From contig NZ_CP017886.1 in NCBI RefSeq assembly GCF_001874645.1, forward strand, positions 620,001-684,000: DNA of 64,000 nucleotides. The letters run 5' to 3'. A program made the position numbers and the translations under genes. Positions within the stretch are counted from its first letter, which is position 1; every line of letters starts with the position of its first letter. The stretch comes from Pseudomonas frederiksbergensis. GTDB lineage: Bacteria > Pseudomonadota > Gammaproteobacteria > Pseudomonadales > Pseudomonadaceae. The notes under the pieces are model-generated. The model had not been told where the DNA came from and did no database searches. It worked only from the letters and a program-made list of their open reading frames with translations. This document shows, piece after piece, positions 58,462 through 64,000 of this stretch.

Positions 58462-60054
58462 ATGAATCCCAAGGAAAACTACCTGCATGAGTTCTTCAGG
58501 ATCTTCTTCGCCAATAAACAGTTGGTGAAGCGGGTCTTCCTGATCGTTGCAGTGATCGCGCTGTTGCTGCCATTGGTGCTCAAACAGAGCTTCGATATCA
58601 CCGCGCAGGTAATCGTGCAGTCGAAAAAACTCTCGCAGGGCGACGCCACCACGTCACTGACCCAGGACAATGCGACGTTCATCCCGCCGTCACTGGCGGA
58701 CATGGAAACCGAAGCGAATATCCTGCGTTCACCGGCGCTGATTCGCCAGACCATCAGCGAACTGCGTGACAAAGGCGAATACACCCCGTCTCCCGGAATA
58801 TTCGTCAAGCTGGTGACTGAGCCGGTGCGCAACGTCATCGTCAATCCATTGCGCGAGTATGTGATCAATCCGGTGCGCAAAGTGGTCGGGCTTGAGGTCG
58901 ATCCGGTGCGTGACACGGCCCTCGACGGGCTGACGCAGCAGGCCATCGACAGCCTCAAAGTCGAGACGCTGCCCGGTTCCAACGTGATCTCGATCGTCTA
59001 CGCCTTTGGCGATCCTGCGCAGGGTACGAAGTTCGTCGCGCAATTGCTGCAGAACTACCTGCAAAATCGCCAGGAGCTGCAATCGATCGACCTGCCGCAG
59101 ACCTTCTACGAACAGAAAAAAATGCAGTATCAGGTTCGCCTCGATGGCCTGGAAGGTACACGCCTGGCGTTGCTCGAAAGCATCGGCTCATCCGATCCCA
59201 AGGAAGAGACCACCTTCCGCCTGAATGCCATCAACACCGAAGAACAGGCACTCAACCTGTACCGTGACCGCCTGCTGCAAGGCCAGCGCTGGCTCGACTA
59301 CCTGAAAACCAGTCTGACCGCTGCCAACAGCTCGAAACTCAACGACTACGCCTTCCCCTACACCTTCACCAACACCGTGGGCGACGTCGCCTATGAGGAC
59401 CGGGAAATCAAGCAGTTGGGCGAACAGCTGACCACCCAGGTCACTCGCTACAACAACGACCTGGCGGTGTTCCAGCCGGGCAGTGAGCCGATGATGCTGG
59501 ACCGCGAACAGATTACCCGCACCCGTCAGCAATTCCTGAAAATCGTCAGCAACCGGATTCAGGAGCGCACCAGCGATCTGGCGATCATCAGCTCAGTGAT
59601 CGACCAGAAAACCGCGCGCATCGCCGACTACAAAAACCGTATTCACCAGTTGCAGGAAACCCAGAGCAAACTGCGGCAGATGGACACCGAGATCAACGCG
59701 CTGCATGCGGCCTTCTCGACCTACGCCCAACGCTTTGCCGAAAGCAGCACCGCACGTTTGCTCGACAACGACCTGTCGAACGCCCGGGTCCTCAGCCCAC
59801 CGTATGAGCCGACCGACCCGGCGTTTCCGAAACCATTGCTGATCATCCCGTTCGGCATGCTCACCGGGTTGCTGCTGGCGATTGCCCTGGTCTACGTGCG
59901 TGAGTTCTTCGATCACCACTTCAAACATCCGGCGCAAATCAGCCATGAGCTCGGCTTGCCGGTGTTGCTGGTGATCAACGATCAGAACGTTTCGCCGACC
60001 AACCCGCACCCAAACTGGACAGTCCCAAGCTTCGTGCATTGGGTGCGCCATTGA
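58462..60054 (+). CDS. Chain-length/co-polymerase protein (Wzz/GumC family)
   Basis: A 530-residue inner-membrane protein with a helix at each end (RVFLIVAVIALLLPLVL near 24; LIIPFGMLTGLLLAIALVYV near 465). A long periplasmic coiled coil lies between them (QSKLRQMDTEINALHAAF). The proline-rich segment before helix 2 (LSPPYEPTDPAFPKPLLI) is the family hallmark. It lacks a fused kinase domain; the separate protein at 56737 is the partner candidate. It controls polymer length with Wzy and Wza. Confidence 0.9.
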   Translation: MNPKENYLHEFFRIFFANKQLVKRVFLIVAVIALLLPLVLKQSFDITAQVIVQSKKLSQGDATTSLTQDNATFIPPSLADMETEANILRSPALIRQTISELRDKGEYTPSPGIFVKLVTEPVRNVIVNPLREYVINPVRKVVGLEVDPVRDTALDGLTQQAIDSLKVETLPGSNVISIVYAFGDPAQGTKFVAQLLQNYLQNRQELQSIDLPQTFYEQKKMQYQVRLDGLEGTRLALLESIGSSDPKEETTFRLNAINTEEQALNLYRDRLLQGQRWLDYLKTSLTAANSSKLNDYAFPYTFTNTVGDVAYEDREIKQLGEQLTTQVTRYNNDLAVFQPGSEPMMLDREQITRTRQQFLKIVSNRIQERTSDLAIISSVIDQKTARIADYKNRIHQLQETQSKLRQMDTEINALHAAFSTYAQRFAESSTARLLDNDLSNARVLSPPYEPTDPAFPKPLLIIPFGMLTGLLLAIALVYVREFFDHHFKHPAQISHELGLPVLLVINDQNVSPTNPHPNWTVPSFVHWVRH

Positions 60055-61139
60055 ACGGGCAGACCGCCCCTGCGCTGCCGATCATTCATCTGCTCAGCAG
60101 CGGCGGTTTTTACGGTGCCGAGCGGATGTTGCTGGACCATTGCCTGGCGACGCCGGGGCGGCACCAGGTGCTGTTTCTCGACGCACCGCCAGAACTCATC
60201 GTGCGGTTTCGCGAGGCCTCGGTCGATTGCCGCGGCTGCGCGGGCCTGGGCGAGTTGATTCACCACCTGCGCCAGCGGCGTGACGAACGTCCGCTGGTCA
60301 ACACCCATAATTTCAAGGGCCTGCTGTTTGGCTGGATCGCGGCGACGCTGCTGCGCCTGCCCTTGGTGATTACCCAGCACGGCTTTACCCCACGCAGTCG
60401 TAAGCAACGCTTCTACAACTGGCTGAGCCTGCAATTGTGTCGCACCGCGTCGGTTAACCGGGTCGTGTGTGTCGCCGAAAGCATTGCCGTGCTGTGTCGA
60501 CGCGCCAGTGTCCGGGCGGACAAACTCCAGGTGATCCCCAATGGCCTGCCGGCCGCCAGCGCCCAGCCCCGACACACGGTCGATCAACAGCGCTGGCTGG
60601 CCGGTTACGTCGGACGCTTGAGCAGCGAGAAAGGTCCGGACCTGTTTCTCGATGCGCTGATCCCGCTGTGCCAACAACAGTCGCAGTTGCACGCGGTGAT
60701 GCTCGGTGACGGCCCCGAACGGGAAACCCTGCTGGCACGGATCAACGCAGCCGGGTTGCAGGAGCGCATCACCCTGCCCGGCTACCAGACCGATATGCGC
60801 GTCTGGTGGACGCGACTCGACGCGCTGGTGATCAGCTCGCGCACCGAAGGCACGCCGATGATTCTGCTTGAAGCCATGCAGGCCGGGGTGCCGGTGGTGG
60901 CGTTCGGCGTGGGTGGCATTCCCGATGTGATCGAAGACCGGCATAACGGACTGCTCGCCGCCGCCCTCGACAGCCATGCATTGGCACAACGAGTCGAAAC
61001 CCTGCTGAACGATCCGGCGTTGATCCGTCTGCTGACGGAGCACGCCCGCCGTACCCAACTGGACCGCTACGACCTGCCGGCGCTGGCCGAACGCTGGTCG
61101 CAGTTGTACATCCGCACTGCACAGGAGGCTCGCGCGTGA
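60039..61139 (+). CDS. Glycosyltransferase family 4
   Basis: A GT-B glycosyltransferase of up to 366 residues. The acceptor domain begins PIIHLLSSGGFYGAERMLLD. The donor domain has GYVGRLSSEKGPDLFLDAL and ends with the EX7E region SSRTEGTPMILLEAMQAGVP. It adds one sugar to the lipid-linked repeat unit at the cytoplasmic membrane face. No ATG exists near the start. TTG at 60039 or TTG at 60051 (overlapping the previous stop as TTGA) must be used, so the exact N-terminus is uncertain. Confidence 0.88.
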   Translation: MGAPLNGQTAPALPIIHLLSSGGFYGAERMLLDHCLATPGRHQVLFLDAPPELIVRFREASVDCRGCAGLGELIHHLRQRRDERPLVNTHNFKGLLFGWIAATLLRLPLVITQHGFTPRSRKQRFYNWLSLQLCRTASVNRVVCVAESIAVLCRRASVRADKLQVIPNGLPAASAQPRHTVDQQRWLAGYVGRLSSEKGPDLFLDALIPLCQQQSQLHAVMLGDGPERETLLARINAAGLQERITLPGYQTDMRVWWTRLDALVISSRTEGTPMILLEAMQAGVPVVAFGVGGIPDVIEDRHNGLLAAALDSHALAQRVETLLNDPALIRLLTEHARRTQLDRYDLPALAERWSQLYIRTAQEARA

Positions 61140-62506
61140 TAATTCCTCTGTCGGTGGTCAGTCTTTTAGGGCTGGCGTGCTTGATTCTGCTGGCCAGCCC
61201 CTGGCCGTACCTGGCCCCCGGCGTGGTGTTGGGGCTGGCCGGTGTGGCGGCGTTGTATCGGCGCCCGGCCTGGGGCTTGCTGGGTATCGTCGCGCTGGTG
61301 CCGCTCGAAGGTCTGTTCAAGGACACTACGCCGTCCGCGTCGAAACTTGTCGGTGCCTCGCTGGCCCTGATCCTGATGCTGCAACTGGCCCTGCATCAAC
61401 TGCCGTCCGATCGCTTGCGCAGCAACCTCTGGCGGTTTCTGGCGTGGTTCATGGTGCTGTACTTTCTGAGCATGCTGCTGACCGATGACCTGGGCATGTC
61501 CCTGGGTCACCTGCGCGAACTGAGCGTCGGCCTGGTGCTGTTCGTGATCACCTTGCTGATCGGCCGCGAAATGAACCTGATGGTGTTCTGCCGGCTGGCA
61601 ACCCTCAGCGTGACACTGACCTGCATCCTCGCGATGTACTCCAGCAAGTACCAGGATCAGGGCCGCGCCGCCGGCCTGCTGTCAGACCCGAACGCCTTTG
61701 CCTTGCTGATCGCCTTTGCCATTCCGCAGGCGCTGCTGCTGGTGCTGAAAAGCCCGAACCTGTTGCATCGGCTGTTTTGGTGCGGTTGCACCTTGCTGCT
61801 GTTCGGTGGCATGACCAAGACCGAATCGCGTTCCGGGTTGGTGGTGTTGCTCGTCAGCCTGGTGATCGGTCTCTACCACTACCGCGCCCAGTTGCCGCGC
61901 ATTCGCCCGCGCCATTTGGGGTTCGCCATGCTCGGCGGGGCGATCCTGATTCCCCTGACGATCTACGCACTGCCGGCCGGCTACATCGCACGCATCCAGT
62001 CGTTGAGCATCCTGAGTGCCGGCGCCAGCGCTCACAACGATGAATCCCTGGGACGCCGCGCTTCGTACATCGTGGTCGGCGGCCAGATGATCCGCGAGAA
62101 CCCGCTGCTCGGCTCCGGTCCCGGAACCTTCCCGCTGCACTATGCGAGCACCGGCTACTCCAAGGCGTTCTCGGCCAACCGCAAGCTCGGCGACTTGTAT
62201 CGCCGCGCTCACAACACCTACCTGGAGATTTTCAGCGAGCTCGGCATCCCGGCGGGGTTGCTGTTTGTCGGCCTGCTCGGCATGGGCCTGTTCAATATGC
62301 AGCGTGCCCGCAGTGCCTGGCTGAAACGCCATGAATGGGAACAGGCTGACCTGGTCACGCATCTGGGCATGAGCCTGCTGTCGTTGACGGTGTTCTTGCT
62401 GTTCCTCAGCGCGCCGAACCAGAAGTACTTGTGGATCATGCTCGCGCTGTCCTGGGTGCTCCGCCTGAAGGCAGAACAAAGCCCGCTACCGGAGCGTCAG
62501 GCATGA
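61136..62506 (+). CDS. O-antigen ligase/polymerase (Wzy/WaaL-like)
   Basis: A 456-residue membrane protein with eleven to twelve helices and one large periplasmic loop near 290-370, as in Wzy and WaaL. RAHNTYLEIFSELGIPAGLL holds the conserved His of the Wzy_C (PF04932) family. GTMTKTESRSGLVVLLVSLV-type residues precede the loop. In this operon it is most likely the polymerase. It starts with GTG at 61136, overlapping the previous stop by 4 bases, and overlaps the next gene likewise. Confidence 0.9.
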   Translation: MIIPLSVVSLLGLACLILLASPWPYLAPGVVLGLAGVAALYRRPAWGLLGIVALVPLEGLFKDTTPSASKLVGASLALILMLQLALHQLPSDRLRSNLWRFLAWFMVLYFLSMLLTDDLGMSLGHLRELSVGLVLFVITLLIGREMNLMVFCRLATLSVTLTCILAMYSSKYQDQGRAAGLLSDPNAFALLIAFAIPQALLLVLKSPNLLHRLFWCGCTLLLFGGMTKTESRSGLVVLLVSLVIGLYHYRAQLPRIRPRHLGFAMLGGAILIPLTIYALPAGYIARIQSLSILSAGASAHNDESLGRRASYIVVGGQMIRENPLLGSGPGTFPLHYASTGYSKAFSANRKLGDLYRRAHNTYLEIFSELGIPAGLLFVGLLGMGLFNMQRARSAWLKRHEWEQADLVTHLGMSLLSLTVFLLFLSAPNQKYLWIMLALSWVLRLKAEQSPLPERQA

Positions 62507-63471
62507 ACCGCATCAGTGTTGTCATCCCGATGTACAACGAGGCGCAGCACATCGCCCGAACCTTACAGGCTGCACGTCTGGCCGCGAAAGTCGCCGGGCT
62601 CGAATGCGAGCTGATCGTGGTCGACAACGGCTCCCAGGATCAGGGGCCACAGATTGCCCGCAACCTCGGCGCTCAGGTGCTGAGCCAGCCCGGCCTGCAC
62701 ATCGGCGCCCTGCGCAATCGAGGCGCGGCACTGGCCACCGGTGACTGGCTGGCGTTCCTCGATGCCGACATCGAGATGCCGCAAAACTGGCTGACACTGC
62801 TGGTTGATCTGCATTCCAGCGGCCAGGCCGATGTGCTCGCGCTGGACCTGCAAACGCCCGTCCAGGCGCCGTGGTTTGCCCATGCCTGGCAACGCCGCAC
62901 CGAGCAAGCCAATGGTCAGTCCACCCTTGCGGTGCAATGGCTACCGTCCGCCAACCTGTTGATGCCCCGCGAATGGTTCGCGCGTGTCGGCGGCTTCAAC
63001 GAAGCATTGCGCACCGGCGAAGACAAGGACTTGACCCTGCGTTTGGGCAAGGCCGGCGCACGGCTAATGGCGGTCAGTGAAAGCGTGGCGTTGCACTGGG
63101 GGTACGAGTGCAGCTGGCGCGAGTGGCTGGGCAAGGAACTGTGGCGCCAGGGCAGTCATTTGCAACTGCTGCGCAGCCACGGTGTGAGCCTGCGCTTGCT
63201 GCGCTTTCCCCTGCTCTCTCTCGGTGCCTGGGTGCTGGACGGCATGGCGCTGTCGGCACTGCTCTATGGAGTGCCGCACCTGACCCTGGTGTGTTTGCTG
63301 ATCAGCAGCCTGCCCGCGTTGGTATTGAGCCTGCGCCAGAGTCTGAAACACCACGACCTGCATTTGACGCTGCAACTCTGGGGCCTGCACTGGTTGCGCC
63401 TGCACCTGGCTGGAGCGGCCTTCGTCCTCAGCCTGTGTCATTGGAACGCCAGGAGGCCTGCCCGTGGCTAA
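62503..63471 (+). CDS. Glycosyltransferase family 2
   Basis: A 322-residue GT-A glycosyltransferase. The N-terminus is ISVVIPMYNEAQHIARTLQA, the nucleotide site includes LIVVDNGSQDQG, and the metal site is LAFLDADIEMPQN. A later acidic motif is NEALRTGEDKDLTLRLGKAG. A hydrophobic C-terminal region (about 235-320) suggests membrane attachment. The ATG at 62503 overlaps the previous stop; the longer frame from 62431 lies inside the polymerase gene. Confidence 0.9.
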   Translation: MNRISVVIPMYNEAQHIARTLQAARLAAKVAGLECELIVVDNGSQDQGPQIARNLGAQVLSQPGLHIGALRNRGAALATGDWLAFLDADIEMPQNWLTLLVDLHSSGQADVLALDLQTPVQAPWFAHAWQRRTEQANGQSTLAVQWLPSANLLMPREWFARVGGFNEALRTGEDKDLTLRLGKAGARLMAVSESVALHWGYECSWREWLGKELWRQGSHLQLLRSHGVSLRLLRFPLLSLGAWVLDGMALSALLYGVPHLTLVCLLISSLPALVLSLRQSLKHHDLHLTLQLWGLHWLRLHLAGAAFVLSLCHWNARRPARG

Positions 63472-64000
63472 ACTCATTTTCTGGTTGTGCCTGTTGCTGC
63501 CGGTGTACGCCTACCTGGGTTACCCGCTGCTGCTGACGGTCGCTGGGCTGTTTTTTCCTCGACACAGGCCATTGCCCTTGCCTGCACAACGGGTCAGCGT
63601 GGTAGTTGCCGCGTATAACGAGCAACGCACGATCGAGAACAAACTGCGCAATCTGCTGGCCCAGGACTATCACGCTGCCAGCTTGCAGATCATCGTCGCC
63701 AGCGACGGCTCCACCGATCAGACCGTGGCCCTGGCACGCAGCTTCGACGACCCGCGCATCGAGGTGCTCGACCTGCCACGCCAAGGCAAGAACAGTGCGC
63801 TCAACGCCGCTGTCAGCTACTGCACAGGCGATATCCTGGTGTTTACCGATGCCGATGTTCACTGGATCGACGGCACCTTGCAGCAACTGCTGGCGCCGTT
63901 TGCCGACCCTGAAGTCGGGGGTACCGTCGGCAACATGAACATCCCCGTCCCTGGCTCAGGCCTGAGCCTGGGCGAAAGCCTGTACCGCCACTACGAAGCC
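63464..64000 (+). CDS. Glycosyltransferase family 2, cut by the window edge
   Basis: The first 179 codons of a membrane GT2. A GTG start at 63464 overlaps the previous gene by 8 bases and follows CAGGAGG. An N-terminal helix (KLIFWLCLLLPVYAYLGYPL) precedes the GT-A domain: RVSVVVAAYNEQRTIENKLR, QIIVASDGSTDQTVALA, and the DxD-type ILVFTDADVHWIDGTLQQLL. The order of a helix before the GT domain resembles IcaA/cellulose-synthase-like enzymes. The frame is open to base 64000. Confidence 0.88.
   Translation, partial: MAKLIFWLCLLLPVYAYLGYPLLLTVAGLFFPRHRPLPLPAQRVSVVVAAYNEQRTIENKLRNLLAQDYHAASLQIIVASDGSTDQTVALARSFDDPRIEVLDLPRQGKNSALNAAVSYCTGDILVFTDADVHWIDGTLQQLLAPFADPEVGGTVGNMNIPVPGSGLSLGESLYRHYEA

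Overview
The window is a high-GC chromosomal stretch from a Pseudomonas of the P. fluorescens group. The main clues are family-level gene matches (LsfA-type peroxiredoxin, GlcDEF, HglS, orphan Hcp/VgrG, phosphatidylcholine synthase), REP/REPIN repeats of the type common in that group, and strong AGGAG-type ribosome sites. No prophage, integrase, insertion sequence or CRISPR array was seen.

Layout. 0.3-9 kb: a methyltransferase, a TSUP exporter, a polar amino-acid ABC operon with an embedded zinc deacylase (2.5-6.7 kb) followed by an RpiR regulator, and an AzlCD exporter. 9-16 kb: phosphatidylcholine synthase, DUF488, LysE, a LysR/TSUP pair, YbaK, an aldo/keto reductase remnant beside tRNA-Gln, LsfA. 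16-25 kb: two regulator/efflux modules (AraC with hydrolase and MFS; LysR with DHA2 MFS), a CAP-domain protein, GST and small proteins. 25-32 kb: MASE2-GGDEF diguanylate cyclase, glcDEF starting directly behind a REPIN, and HglS.

32-41 kb is a type VI secretion island without core genes: hcp, vgrG, a DUF4123 adaptor, a VasX-like pore-forming effector broken by two homopolymer frameshifts, and a membrane immunity protein. The hcp promoter has a sigma-54 site and three phased copies of one dyad upstream. A second effector/immunity pair (Tle1-like lipase and DUF2931 lipoprotein) lies at 50.4-52.7 kb. In between are an ECF sigma/anti-sigma pair divergent from a Tat phosphoesterase and a cupredoxin, a periplasmic gene with an in-frame amber codon, and an AttEFGH-like lipoprotein/ABC operon.

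52.7-64 kb: a sulfatase-fold membrane enzyme, then an exopolysaccharide cluster (ugd remnant, UDP-sugar epimerase, priming transferase, BY-kinase-like protein lacking the Walker lysine, Wza, Wzz, glycosyltransferases, O-antigen ligase/polymerase) running off the right edge.

The most novel signal is a pair of paralogous structured leaders (25128-25361 minus strand, 40860-41104 plus strand). Both precede small Pseudomonas-type proteins. Both share a CAAAAT-loop hairpin, a terminator-like hairpin and a long stem holding a UUCG-capped hairpin, all with compensatory changes. In both, the same internal segment is exactly complementary to the Shine-Dalgarno region of the downstream gene, although the two segments differ in sequence. 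This looks like a translational control RNA.
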